In this document: positions 44,606 to 54,424 of the stretch, one piece after another
Layout of the letters: each line of letters begins with the position of its first letter
How positions within the stretch are numbered: position 1 is the stretch's first letter
Origin: Streptomyces sp. NBC_01264
GTDB taxonomy: Bacteria > Actinomycetota > Actinomycetes > Streptomycetales > Streptomycetaceae
NCBI RefSeq assembly: GCF_026340675.1
Contig: NZ_JAPEOX010000002.1
Span: forward strand, 1-64,000
Length of the DNA stretch: 64,000 bases
Reading direction: 5' to 3'
The notes under the pieces: generated by a model
What the model was told of the DNA's origin: nothing
Databases searched by the model: none
The model's input: the letters and a program-made list of their open reading frames with translations, nothing else
Translations under genes and position numbers: made by a program

Positions 44606-45433
44606 TCAGGTGCGACTCTCGTCCGCGCTCGCCCCGCCGACCTGACGATCGGCGGGGCTCCTTCCATAGCCCCGGCGATTCCCCAAGACCTCGGGGGTCC
44701 TTTCGACCGCAATCAGCACACCCGTCAGGGCGTTCTCATCGAACAGATCATCGTAGAGTTCACCGGTGAGCATCGTGGTGTTGATGGTGACGGAGGGGGT
44801 GCCTGGTCCAATCGGATCCTCCCCGGTCTGCCGGTACGCCGTCAGCGACGCGGTCACAAAATCGCTGTATTTCATCGTGGACACCGCGGTGTCGAAGGCC
44901 TCGCTCCGCAATCCCGGTACCTTGTCCGCAAGGCTCAGCAGGCGCTGCGTGGAGTAGCCGCCGGACGCCTCCGCCTCTGCCTGGTTCTCCATCAGCACGG
45001 CGTGGAACTCGGTGAACTTCTGCGCATCGAGAGCCGCACGTAGGGCATTGACCGCGCGTTTAGAGCCGTCACCACCAAGGCTGCCGTCCTTGAACGAAGC
45101 AAGTACATACTCCGTCCGCGTCCGCCCCTGGATGGTCTGAGCGCGGATTGCTTTGGCCCCGGTCGACTCGAAGTCCGCGAGGACCGGGCAACGCGGGTCC
45201 TCATAGAACCGGACGACCGTCTTTGCCTTCGGGTCCCCCACCACGATCTTCGTGCCGTCCGACGACAGCACCTCAGGCAGTTCCGTGGTGTCCGCGTATG
45301 CCTGTGGTGCGGGTGCGGGCGCGACGTCGGGGCTCAAGCCCGCCAACACCCCCGGACCGAAACTGACCGCAGCGACCGCGAGCGCCCCCCACACCGCCAC
45401 GTACGCCAACGTTCTGACATATGTGACCTGCAT
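44606..45433 (-). CDS. DsbA/thioredoxin-fold membrane-anchored protein with CPVL motif
   Basis: 275 residues from ATG 45433. Residues 8-32 form a membrane anchor or signal segment, so the domain is outside the membrane. VVGDPKAKTVVRFYEDPRCP leads to Cys82-Pro-Val-Leu85: the position of the second active-site Cys of the usual CPxC is Leu. The C-terminal GTPSVTINTTML resembles the cis-Pro loop. The fold is that of the thioredoxin_4/DsbA-type proteins common in actinobacteria, but loss of the resolving Cys argues against a normal oxidase. The last residues (after VERTPEVLG) look unusual, so the 3' end may be altered. Confidence 0.75.
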   Translation of the reverse strand: MQVTYVRTLAYVAVWGALAVAAVSFGPGVLAGLSPDVAPAPAPQAYADTTELPEVLSSDGTKIVVGDPKAKTVVRFYEDPRCPVLADFESTGAKAIRAQTIQGRTRTEYVLASFKDGSLGGDGSKRAVNALRAALDAQKFTEFHAVLMENQAEAEASGGYSTQRLLSLADKVPGLRSEAFDTAVSTMKYSDFVTASLTAYRQTGEDPIGPGTPSVTINTTMLTGELYDDLFDENALTGVLIAVERTPEVLGNRRGYGRSPADRQVGGASADESRT

Positions 45434-45529
45434 CGATTCCCTCCCCTTGTGAATGCGCACACCCTAGTAGGGCTGTTCCGGTTGGGGCTGGTGTGGGTAT
45501 GCCGCGGTGACAGGCACAGACGCAGGTTC

Positions 45530-45747
45530 ATGCGACCATCGCCCTTGACGGGCCGGCGTCCCCCGGACTCTGATCGAGCGGACGACCTCGTAACCCCCTT
45601 CGTCCAGGACGCGACGGAGGTGAACCACACCAGGTCGTGCTCGGGCTGGATGACGACGAAGGTGTTGTCCGAGTCGTTGAGGTCGTCGATCAGCATGAAC
45701 AGCGCGTCCTCGGAAGCCGCTTCCTTCGCCCGGACCAGCGTGCTCAT
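45530..45747 (-). pseudogene. Small hypothetical protein, frameshifted
   Basis: ATG 45747 overlaps the stop of the upstream frame (ATGA). It reads MSTLVRAKEAASEDALFMLI, DDLNDSDNTFVVIQPEHDLV and WFTSV. The expected continuation RRVLDEGGYEVVRS lies in a shifted frame. A shorter relative of the start (MTTLVRAKEAARP) occurs at 51090. Confidence 0.5.
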
Positions 45748-45920
45748 CGGTACGGGCTCCACCGTCCGAAGCGAGCCATCAGCTTGCGTACCGCGTCCTC
45801 GTCGAGCTCAAGGTGGGTGGCGGCCTGCACGGTGTCGGTCGACCGCGATGCCGCCCAGTAGCCGACCCGCTGGGCCACCACCTGGCGCCGGCGGTCCGAC
45901 CGTGCTGCCGCATCCGGTTG
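45744..45920 (-). pseudogene. C-terminal remnant of a hypothetical protein
   Basis: The frame RVGYWAASRSTDTVQAATHL, ELDEDAVRKLMARFGRWSPY, stop matches the C-terminus of the gene ending at 51087. The stop overlaps the next start as ATGA. Only the tail remains. Confidence 0.6.
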
Positions 45921-46744
45921 GTGGACTTCTGCACAGCACTGGGGCAATCGCGCCGATAGAGAGCCTCAGATCCAATTATCTCCATTCAGTAGGCGTCCTG
46001 CGGAGTTCAGCTTGGTTGGTCGCGGCGGCGGCGGTGAAACAATTTGCTCAGAAGGTTTGCACTCTGCTCATCGGCAGCTGATGATCTCCTGGGCAGGGAA
46101 CGAGGACGCAGCAAAGTTCGGGGTTCTCTCGGCTAGCCGCCTCCTTTCCACCATCACATCTGCGGCGTGTAACGGGGTTGGGTGGCGATTGGCAGTTTCA
46201 TGCCCTGGGATCCAGGCGCCGTGTGGCTGGCTCTGGCCGGGCCCCGCGCCTACAACGGGACTCTCCGCTGTCTGCGGACGTCTCTCACTCGAAAGTCAGG
46301 ACCAGTTGAAGAGGACTCTGCGCAGAGCAGTCTCCATAGCCGCCGCGGCGTCCGCTGTCGCGGCCGGTCTCGGTGTCATGGCGGGCCCGGCAGTAGCCGT
46401 TGACGCCGCTCCCATCACCGGCCATCCCGGGGACGAAGTCATGATGCCCGGTACCTTGTGGCAGAACGGGGTGGGGTTCGGTGTCACGCGCGGCACGATG
46501 ATCTACGCGTTCTCCACGAAGCCGCTCGACGGGCCGGTAGCGGCGGCCGACGGACTGCCCGCTTCCCTTACCAGGGAGCCCAATGCATGCGAGAAGGTCG
46601 CCGGGGCGACCTCCGTCTACGCCTGCTCGGTGTGGGAAAGGGCCTCTCCGGACCTCTTCATCGGCAAGGACACCGTCGACATGACGACGGTCTACCAGGG
46701 CTACGCCTACGTGCCCGCCGGCGGGGACCTGAAGGCCGCCATAA

Positions 46745-47610
46745 GACCGTGTCCTATGTGGTGAGGCGTCGTTGAGCTTTGCATGGGGCGGGGTACTTGG
46801 AGTTGGATTGTTCCGGACGGGCTGTGGGATATCGCGGAGCCGCTGATCCCCCCCCTCGAAGGTGCGGGCGCAGGGTGGCGGAACTGCGGATACGCCTGAT
46901 GAGACGCTGTTCGCAGCGATCATCTACGTGCTGGTCAGCGGATGCGCTTGGCGGTCACTACCGCCGTGCTTCGGGATATCGAAGTCGACCGCCCACCGCA
47001 GGTTCCTGATCTGGTCGAGAGCCGGAGTCTGGGGCCGGCTACACGAGGAGATCCTGCACCGCCTCGACGACGCCGGCCTCCTCGACCTCTCCCGCGCAGT
47101 CCTGGACTCCGCCCACGTCCGCGCTAAAAAGGGGGCGAACTCACAGGTCCGAGCCCCGTGGACCGGGGCAAGCCGGGCTCCAAGATGCACGTCCTGTCGG
47201 ATGCGAACGGACTGCCCCTCCTCGTCGGCATCAGCGCCGCCAACACCCACGACAGCCTCGCGCTCAAGCCCATGATCACGGGCCACCAAACGAGACACGA
47301 CCCCCACCGTGGCCGCTACTTCAAGCCCCGGCGCCTCCACGCCGACAAGGCCTACGACATTCCCCACCTGCGAAAATGGTTACGCGGGAAACGGATCGGG
47401 GTCCGTATCGCACGCAAGGGCGTCGAGTCATCGGAACGACTCGGCCGGCGCCGGTGGGTGATCGAGCGGACCATGTCGTGGCTGACCGGCTACCGCCGCC
47501 TCAACCACCGCTACGAACGCCACCCCCGCAACTACCTGGCCTTTCTGAGCCTCGCCGCAGCCATCTGCTGCTACAAACGGCTCGCCCGCCTCACCACATA
47601 GGACACGGCC
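46745..47610 (+). mobile_element. IS5-family (IS427-type) element
   Basis: The tips are GACCGTGTCCTATGTGGTGA and, inverted, GGCCGTGTCCTATGTGGTGA. TAA is duplicated at 46742-46744 and 47611-47613. The element is 866 bp with two overlapping reading frames and sits inside the repeat-protein gene. Confidence 0.92.
46783..47601 (+). pseudogene. IS5-family transposase, programmed shift plus a C-run frameshift
   Basis: ATG 46783 starts MGRGTWSWIVPDGLWDIAEP. A run of eight C at 46848-46855, where seven are needed, throws the frame off. The correct frame resumes GTADTPDETLFAAIIYVLVS and WRSLPPCFGISKSTAHRRFL. At AAAAAGGGGG (about 47126-47135) the normal -1 ribosomal shift of this group leads to GELTGPSPVDRGKPGSK and the DDE residues in HVLSDANGLPL and KAYDIPHLRKWLRG. 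The A5G5 shift is expected. The C-run is a real or artefactual lesion. Confidence 0.8.
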
Positions 47611-48551
47611 TAAAGGTGGCGCAGAGTGCCGGCACCCGCCCCGACAGCTCGACCGGCGGCTCGTCGAAGGTGACGGTGAAATCCCTGAAGCGGGCCGCCC
47701 GCAATACGGTCACCTTCCACACACCCGATGTCCCGGCCGGGAAGTCGGTCCGCCACCGCATCGACGTGCACGCTCTGGACGCGGGTTGGCGGAATCTCGT
47801 CTACCTGCCGGGCGCGGGTGCACCCGAGTGGGGATCCGGCTCGCTCGCCCAGCTGAGCGATCTGCGCACCAGCAAGGGCATGTCGTGCACGCTCGACCCG
47901 GCCATCACCTGGCGCTGGGCGAACGCCACCTGCAACTACACCGCAGGCGAGCACTGGATCGAGTTCACCGTCACGGTACCCAAGGGCAGCGGCACGACTC
48001 CCCTCATCGTGGACAGCACCAGCAACATCTACACCGGTAGCCCCAGTAAGGGTTCCAGGCGGGATGCGGCCTCCTTCAAGGTGGGCAGCGGGCCGCTGCG
48101 TCGGCTCAACCAGCTCCTCGCTCGCGACGGCAGCGGCCAGATGTTCGCGTACGGCGCGAGCGAGGAGGGCTCGCTGTCCAGTGACGAGTATCTGGTCGGT
48201 GGAGGCTGGAACACCTACGACCAGCTGACCAAGCTGACTCCGGTCACCGAGCGGCTCTGGTACCCGTCCGGCACCCCCGCGAGCGCGATGGCCGGGAACG
48301 GTGAACTCGTCGGGCGCGACGCCGCCGGTGTGCTCTGGCACTACCAGCGCCAGTTCTCCGGCAATGGCCCGTACGCGCCCCGCACCCGGGTCGGCGGCGG
48401 CTGGAACATCTACAACCAGCTCATCGGCGCCGGTGACATCTACCGCGACGGCAAGCCCGACCTCCTCGCCCGCGACACCACAGGCGTCCTGTGGCTGTAC
48501 AAGGGCACCGGCAACCCGACCGACCCGTTCGACGCCCGCACCCGCATCAGC

Positions 48552-50311
48552 CTCGTGTATTCAGCTACGAGGGCCGTTCGTCAGTGATGTGACGCCCTGA
48601 CAGTGGAAGGGTGCCCCTGACCTGCGATGATCTGGATTTCCTAGATCAAGAACGTCGCAGAGTGGGGGCACCCAACAGGTGCAGGCTACCGAATGGGATC
48701 ACCGGCTCGTCGTGCGGGCCGACGGCAGGAACCTGGTCGGGCACGCGGGCGTGGTGCTGCTGCGCCGGACAGCGGACCGCGTCGGGCTGACCCGGGCCCT
48801 GACCGTCGCGCTGCCGCAGGGCGTCGGGCCGGGGTGGCGGGATCGCGGGATGGTGCTGGTCCAGCTGGCCTGCGCGATCGTCCTCGGCGCGAGGAACATC
48901 CTGCAGGCCGAGCAACTGCAGCATCACTGGCGGCCGTTGTTCCCCCGTCCGGTCTCGGACAGCACTCTGTGGCGCACGCTGGAAGCCATCGACGGTCCGG
49001 TCGTAGCCCGGGTGGAGCGCGTGCGCGCCGTGATACGGCGTGGGGTGTGGACGCTGCTCGCCCTGCGCCCCGGCGGGTTCCCCTGGATCTCGGTATGCGG
49101 GCGCAAGCTCACCGGCTGGTACGTCCTCGATCTCGACGCCACCCTGGTGACCTGCACCAGTGGCAAGGAGGGCGCGGCCGGCACGTTCAAGGGCGGCTAT
49201 GGGCATCATCCGCTGGGCGCGTGGGTGGCCAACACCCGCGAATGCGTGACGATGCTGCTGCGGCCGGGCAACGCGGCGTCCAACGACATCGCCGACCACA
49301 AGAGCGTCCTGGCCGCCGCGCTACGTCAGCTCCCGCTGCCGCTGTGGTCGAAGCTGCTGGTGAGGATCGACGGCGCGGCCTTCAGCCACGGCCTCCTTGA
49401 GCATCTGCAGGCGCTGAGCACCAGCCGCCGCCGGGTGCGCTGGGTGACGGGCTGGGCCATCAACACCGCCGACGAGGCCGCGATCGCGCTGCTGCCCGAC
49501 AACGTATGGAGTGAAGCCCTGCGCCAAGACGGCGAGGTCCACGAGATCAAGGGGCCGGACGGACAGAAAGTCACCTACCAGGCAGCCGAGCTGACCGGGG
49601 TCCGCGACCTTGGCGGCTGGCCCGAGGGGATACGGCTGATCGTGCGCCGGGTCAAACCCTCGCGCCGCGACCTGAAGAAGCTGACCGCTTTCGAGCAGCA
49701 CACCGGCTGGCGCTACCAGATCATCGCCACGAACATCCCCGCCCACCAGGGACTTTCCGGGGTTCCGGGCTCCGGACAGGTGTGGTTCGTCGACGCTCTC
49801 TACCGTGATCACGCCGAGGTCGAGGACCGCGTGAAAGCGATCAAGAGGGTCGGGCTCGGGCTGCTGCCCTCCAAGTCCTTACAGCTCAACGCCGCCTGGA
49901 TGCTGGCCGCCACGATCGCCGCCGACCTGGACGCCTGGACCCGGCTCCTCCTCCTGCACGACGAACCCGAACTCGCCGCCGCCGAACCGGAGACGATCCG
50001 GACGAAGCTCTACCACTTGCCCGCCCGCCTCACCACCCACGCCCGCCGGCGCACCCTGCACCTCGACCGCGCCTGGCCCTGGGCGCCGGCGTTCGCCACC
50101 GCCTGGCAGCGGGCCACCCAGCTCCCATCCCTCACCTGACGGACAGCCACCACCCCAACGACACCGCAGAGGAGAGGACCCGCAGCACCCTCGGGCCCGT
50201 GGAACCCGACGCCCCGCAGCGTCACGCGACGGCCCATCCTCGAACGACAGAGGACATTACGGGCAAACCACCGAGCCGACCAGCGTCACACCGCAAGTGA
50301 AGAATCGAGGC
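48552..50311 (+). mobile_element. IS1380-family element, intact
   Basis: The left tip CTCGTGTATTCA and the right tip (inverted CCTCGATTCTTCA) are flanked by CAGC at 48548-48551 and 50312-50315. The 1760-bp element has one long gene and inserted between two codons of the host repeat-protein gene. Confidence 0.85.
48679..50139 (+). CDS. IS1380-family transposase
   Basis: 486 residues from GTG 48679. It has the N-terminal NLVGHAGVVLLRRTADRVGL, the first catalytic region WYVLDLDATLVTCTSGKEGA, a second Asp in LLVRIDGAAFSHGLLEHL and the Glu-containing DALYRDHAEVEDRVKAIKRV. This is the DDE_Tnp_1-like architecture of IS1380 and it is complete. Confidence 0.93.
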   Translation: MQATEWDHRLVVRADGRNLVGHAGVVLLRRTADRVGLTRALTVALPQGVGPGWRDRGMVLVQLACAIVLGARNILQAEQLQHHWRPLFPRPVSDSTLWRTLEAIDGPVVARVERVRAVIRRGVWTLLALRPGGFPWISVCGRKLTGWYVLDLDATLVTCTSGKEGAAGTFKGGYGHHPLGAWVANTRECVTMLLRPGNAASNDIADHKSVLAAALRQLPLPLWSKLLVRIDGAAFSHGLLEHLQALSTSRRRVRWVTGWAINTADEAAIALLPDNVWSEALRQDGEVHEIKGPDGQKVTYQAAELTGVRDLGGWPEGIRLIVRRVKPSRRDLKKLTAFEQHTGWRYQIIATNIPAHQGLSGVPGSGQVWFVDALYRDHAEVEDRVKAIKRVGLGLLPSKSLQLNAAWMLAATIAADLDAWTRLLLLHDEPELAAAEPETIRTKLYHLPARLTTHARRRTLHLDRAWPWAPAFATAWQRATQLPSLT

Positions 50312-50392
50312 CAGCTCGGGCTGGAACACCTACAACCGACTCCTCTGAGCACAACCCCAGGCACCAACTGATACCGGCCCACGGAGCCTTGA

Positions 50393-50440
50393 AATGCGAA
50401 CAGCCCCCTCGGCCTGATGGCCGAGGGGGCTGTTCGCATT
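50393..50440. terminator. Very long perfect hairpin terminator
   Basis: The arms 50393-50414 and 50419-50440 are 22-bp perfect complements (core AGCCCCCTCGGCC) around a TGAT loop, 44 bp after the stop of the repeat-protein gene. It can work in either direction. Confidence 0.85.
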
Positions 50441-50669
50441 GATAGCGGCTACAGGATTTGGACCTGCGACCGGTCGGGCTGTCTGCGGGCTGCTCCGATG
50501 CCGGCCACGACCGTGCGGACGGTCCCGGCGCCTGCAGACCTGGACACGGCGTGGCGCTACGAGTGGCGCTGCGACCCGCTGACGTCCCCGTCGGCGTCTG
50601 TTCGGCGCTCACGAGCCGGGAATACCGCACGATTCGAATAGCGCTTCCTGCCAGTTGAACGAACCCCCT

Positions 50670-50940
50670 GGTCAGCGGCACGGCGGGAGGCCTACGCCAA
50701 CGACCAGGCCAGCCCCGACACCCTGATCGCGGTCTCCGCCGCCTCCAACCGCAGCAAGTCCGACAAGGACCCGGCGGAGTGGATGCCGTCGGATGGCTCG
50801 TATCACTGCTCGTACGCCGCGAGCTGGGTCGGGACCAAGCTGAGTGGGGCCTCGCGGCCGACGAGGCTGAGGTCCAGGCGCTCCTGGGGCTCGCCAAGGA
50901 CTGCCCCACCACGACCGTCGTCTACGAGAGCGCCCTGTAG
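50670..50940 (+). pseudogene. HNH endonuclease C-terminal fragment
   Basis: The frame reads AREAYANDQASPDTLIAVSA, SNRSKSDKDPAEWMPSDGSY and HCSYAASWVGTKL, the tail of the secreted DUF1524/HNH nucleases common in Streptomyces, where NRSKSDKDP follows the catalytic His. After TKL the frame shifts and continues WGLAADEAEVQALLGLAKDC to the TAG at 50938. The N-terminal half is missing. The DNA between 50441 and 50669 holds nothing recognisable. Confidence 0.75.
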
Positions 50941-51086
50941 GCCGCAGGACGGGACCCGTTTCCCCGGAGCAGCGTGGCCGCAGCGTGCGGATGTGCTGTC
51001 CTGGCAGGCTGGTTGGTGGAGCTCGTCCGGGTCTTCCTTCGCACGTCGGTCCGGGCGGGCCGCCTCCTTCGCCCGGACCAGCGTGG

Positions 51087-51691
51087 TCATCGGTACGGGC
51101 TCCACCGTCCGAAGCGGGCCATCAGTTTGCGTGCCGCGTCCTCGTCGAGCCCTAGGTGGGTGGCGGCCTGCGCGGTGTCGAGGTCGGCGGCGGTGCCGCG
51201 GGCCGCCCAGTAGCCGACCCGCTCGGCGACCACCTCCAGGCGGCGGGCCGCCCGCACCCCCGCGACCGGGGAAGTCTTCGTCAGCCGCTCGATCTCCTCC
51301 TCCAGGCGCTCCAGCAGCGTGGTGACCGTTTCCGGCAGCGGGACCGTCGTCTCCTCGACCTGGGCCGTGTGGCCGTCCCAGTCCCGCTCGCAGGCATCCG
51401 CCTCCTCGGCCCCGCCATCCAGCAGGTCCTGGTCACCGATCGTCTCCCAGTCGAGGAGCCGGTCGGGGCCCGCCCAGCCGCACGAACACACCCCACGCAG
51501 TCCGGCCGCGCGCTCGACGCGGGGCCGGCGGCCGTCGTAGAGGTGCCACTGCGAGATAGCCTCCCCTCCCCGCCCGAGGAGGTGTCGAAGTACACCGGGC
51601 CGGGAACGGTGCCGTCGGCGAGGACGACCTCGACGGCGCCGGTGTGGGATGTGCCGAACTCTTCCGTCGTCCAGGTCTCGCGCCTGCTCAC
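51087..51691 (-). pseudogene. Hypothetical actinobacterial protein, frameshifted
   Basis: ATG 51691 reads MSRRETWTTEEFGTSHTGAV and VYFDTSSGG. After an indel near 51570 it continues EAISQWHLYDGRRPRVERAA, CSCGWAGPDRLLDW, a coiled-coil region (TVTTLLERLEEEIERLTKTS) and KLMARFGRWSPYR. The TGA overlaps ATG 51090 of a truncated downstream gene (MTTLVRAKEAARP), repeating the arrangement at 45744-45747. Confidence 0.6.
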
Positions 51692-51813
51692 GACGCCCTC
51701 CCCGTCCTGCCTTCAGGCGGCCCACCGCTCGGGGCTGCCTGCCCAAGACGATGCCGCAGCCGCCGCGTCGGGCGGGCCGGTACCGGCGAAATGCTGGCGG
51801 AACTCGGCGCGGT

Positions 51814-52690
51814 TCACCCCTCGGTGTCGGTAAGCTTGTCCAGCCTCCGGGCCGCGGTCTCCGCCTGTGCCCGTGCCTTCGTGGCCGCCCGGCCGGCCGC
51901 TCTCAGTCCGGCGGCAGCCTCCGAGCTCGTCGTGCGCACCGTCGCCAGCCGGTCCTTCGCCGCCCGTACCTCGTCCTCGGCCGCGGCCACCGCGGCGGCC
52001 GCACGGGCCGCCCGCTCCTGCGCGGCTGCATGTTCCGCCTCCAGGCGCTCCGCCTCCGCCCCGGTCTTGGCCAACCGTTCACGACGTGCCCGCGCTGCAG
52101 CAGCGTCAGAGGCCTGTTCCGGCTCGGGGGATGCCTTGGGTCGCGATCGGGTCCCGGCGGCGGCCGGCTGTTCCCGTAGTGGTGGGGCCGCACCGGGCAG
52201 CGGTTCAAGGCCGGTGAACCCCGACGTCGCCTCCGGGGCCTTGGCCAGTCGGCCCGCCTGCCACCGCTCAGCGACCTCCGCATCGGCCAACACCGTGTGG
52301 AGGATCTGTTCGAGCTCGTGCAGTACCGGCTCGCTCACCTGCTGCCCGGACTCGGCGGCCAGGGAGCGTGCTGTGCGCGCGAGCTCGCCGATCACCACAT
52401 GCTGATCATGCGACAGCTTCCGCAGCTGCCCAGCATCCAGCGCCCGGTGGGCGGCACGCAGCGCGTCACCGAGTTACACCAAGGCCCGCGCCTCCTGCGG
52501 TCGGTGTCGGGGCAGCAGTCCGGTGGTCCACGCCGCGAGCGTCGGCTTGCGCATCGCGGCGATCGCCGTGGCGAGTTGCTTGTCTCCGGCCTTTTCGGGC
52601 CTGGGCCACGTACGCGTCCCGGGCCGCGGTGAACTCCGACGGCTTCAGCCCGTACAGCTCCAACTCCAGCTCCAGCGACTCCACGTCCAT
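51814..52690 (-). pseudogene. Coiled-coil hypothetical protein, frameshifted
   Basis: ATG 52690 reads MDVESLELELELYGLKPSEF and TAARDAYVAQARK. An indel near 52590 leads to QLATAIAAMRKPTLAAWTTG and LRAAHRALDAGQLRKLSHDQ. The C-terminal 90 residues are an Ala/Glu/Arg coiled coil (LAKTGAEAERLEAEHAAAQE). It is a common streptomycete cytoplasmic protein of unknown role. Confidence 0.6.
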
Positions 52691-52952
52691 GACCGGAAGT
52701 GTCCCGCCCGCCCTGCCGCACGGCGGACACCCAGCACGACACCGCGCGTCGGCCGGCACAGAGCCGAAGCTGACGTTTCAGGGGATGTGGGAGGGCGCCG
52801 ACGGGCCGGTCGACGCCGGGGTGCACTCCAGCGGCCAGGCGCGCACGGACATCGGTGACGCGGCACAAGCGCCCCTGGGGCCGACGCAGCAGGACGGCTC
52901 GAATCCGGGTCTTCGGTGGAACAGGACGCGGGCCGGCTGGTAGAACCGGTCC

Positions 52953-53516
52953 ATGCGTCCACGCCCGGGGGAAGTCCTGCACTTCTCGGAAGACCCGACG
53001 ATCTCCGTGTTCCGCCCGCACATCGCTGCCACCGCGCGGCACCCGGAAGCAGTCGTGTGGGCCGTCGACGCCGGTCAGGCTCCCCACTACTTCTTCCCCC
53101 GCCAGTGCCCCCGCGCCATGGCCTGGGCCGGCCCGGACACGGCCGAAGCCGACGTCGAGCGCATCATCGGCCCCGGTGGCGGCCGGCGGGTCCACGCCAT
53201 CGAATACGGGTGGGTGCACCGCTTCCTCACCGTCGACCTCTACGCCTACCGCCTCCCGGCCGCCCCCTTCCGCCCCATCGGCGAACCTCTCCCCCACGCC
53301 CACGTCGCCAACGAGCCCGTCGAGCCGCTGGGGCCCGCCGAACCGGTCGGCGACCTCCTGCAACTCCACCACGACGCCGGCATCCAACTCCGCATCCTCA
53401 ACAACCTGTGGGAATTCTGGGACACCGTCACCACCAGCACCCTCGCCTACAGCGGCATCCGCCTGCGCAACGCCCAACCCCGACACGACCACGAGCCTGC
53501 TGCGCGCCCAGGGTAG
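52953..53516 (+). CDS. DUF6886-family protein
   Basis: 187 residues from ATG 52953. The opening RPRPGEVLHFSEDPTISVFR and the central AVDAGQAPHYFFPRQCPRAM are characteristic of the DUF6886 family. HAIEYGWVHRFLTVDLYAYR and FRPIGEPLPHAHVANEPVEP follow. It is full length with no lesion. The function is unknown, though the conserved His, Asp and Cys residues suggest an enzyme. It is one of few intact non-mobile genes in this part of the window. Confidence 0.8.
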   Translation: MRPRPGEVLHFSEDPTISVFRPHIAATARHPEAVVWAVDAGQAPHYFFPRQCPRAMAWAGPDTAEADVERIIGPGGGRRVHAIEYGWVHRFLTVDLYAYRLPAAPFRPIGEPLPHAHVANEPVEPLGPAEPVGDLLQLHHDAGIQLRILNNLWEFWDTVTTSTLAYSGIRLRNAQPRHDHEPAARPG

Positions 53517-53879
53517 GGTCGGACGACACGGTCCTGTCGAGGAAGAGCAGACGGCCGTGATTCAGGCGGCCGGAACGGGCACGGACTACGCCATGACGGC
53601 AACCCGCCCACGTTGCGCGGCGAAGGTGGTGCAGCAGATCCCGCCGCCAAGGTGTGCCCCTGAGACCGCCCTGAGCACCCCGCTGGTGCGCGCCCGCGCG
53701 GCGCCCCGGCCGCGACGTCGAGGGCTCGGACATGGGTGGAAGGGGATCGACACCCACTGAGTCGAACCGTGTCGACCTCAAGCGGCCTCATTTCCGGGCA
53801 GCGCAGGCCGGAGGGCCCCGGCTCTACCCATCCAGGTGCGGCCGTTCCACTCGCGCCGCTGGGCCACTGTGGCCTTGGG
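53517..53879. other. Gap without a supported gene
   Basis: GC-rich, with no frame that looks coding. It separates the DUF6886 gene from the Ku remnant. Confidence 0.4.
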
Positions 53880-54112
53880 TCAGGCGCTGCTGGGTGACGT
53901 CTTGCGGGCGCGGGCGGCGGTCTTCTTCGCCGCCGTCTTCTTCGCTGGGGCGTCGGTGTTGATCTCGTGGACGGTCGCGTCCTCCTGGCCGTGCTCGCCG
54001 CGGGCCGCCTTCGCATCCTGCACCGACTTCTCCAGAGCGGCCATGAGGTCGACGACCTGCCCGCTGGGCGCTTCGGCCGGCTCAGGACTCTGGGCCCGGG
54101 TGCCTTCCGCCC
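53880..54112 (-). pseudogene. C-terminal tail of Ku
   Basis: On the minus strand the frame reads AEGTRAQSPEPAEAPSGQVV, DLMAALEKSVQDAKAARGEH and a Lys/Ala tail (AKKTAAKKTAARARKTSPSS). VVDLMAALEKSV plus a basic AKKTAAKK tail is the usual end of streptomycete Ku, the DNA end-joining protein. The core is missing: the gene is cut at 54112 by an ISAs1 end. Confidence 0.65.
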
Positions 54113-54424
54113 CAGGGCTGATTCATAGTCCTGGTTGCTGGGGGAAACAGCAGGTCACGGGGGTGTGACGAACCTTCACTACGGCAGTTACGTACGCAAC
54201 GAAGCTCTGATGATCAAGGTGACTCTCCAAGTTCGGTTGAGTGCTCTGCCCGATCCGCGTGACCGGCGCGGACGTGGCCATACCCTCGCCTCGGTATTAC
54301 TGACGGCCGCGTGCGCAGTCCCTGGCCGGCGCCCGTTCTTATCAATCGATCGGGCAGTGGGCCCGTCACGCACCCCAGGACACCCTCTCCCGCCTGGGGT
54401 TTCATCCGCGAGGGCCCCTCGGCG
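54113..54424 (+). pseudogene. ISAs1-family left end and N-terminal fragment
   Basis: The tip CAGGGCTGATTCATAGTCC is followed by sequence related to the ISAs1 leader (ACGAAGCTCTGATGATC). The N-terminal coding start is VRLSALPDPRDRRGRGHTLA, then SVLLTAACAV, then a frameshift; a matching QWARHAPQDTLSRLGFH-like segment lies in the next frame. It is cut at about 54424 by IS4 sequence. Confidence 0.8.

Larger units (their letters stand above)
46306..50348 (+). pseudogene. Secreted FG-GAP/VCBS-type repeat protein, split by IS5 and IS1380
   Basis: A TTG at 46306 starts KRTLRRAVSIAAAASAVAAG, a signal peptide ending PAVAVDAAP. The first part ends GGDLKAAI at 46744. After the IS5, the frame resumes KVAQSAGTRPDSSTGG at 47611, continues with a beta-rich domain (VTFHTPDVPAGKSVRHRIDV) and the repeats LLARDGSGQMFAYGASEEGS, LVGRDAAGVLWHYQRQFSGN and LLARDTTGVLWLYKGTGNPT. 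The IS1380 interrupts RTRIS/SGWNTYNRLL, and the stop is at 50346. Removing each element with one target copy restores the frame. The repeats resemble the FG-GAP-like or tachylectin-like modules of streptomycete secreted proteins. A strong terminator follows. Confidence 0.82.
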
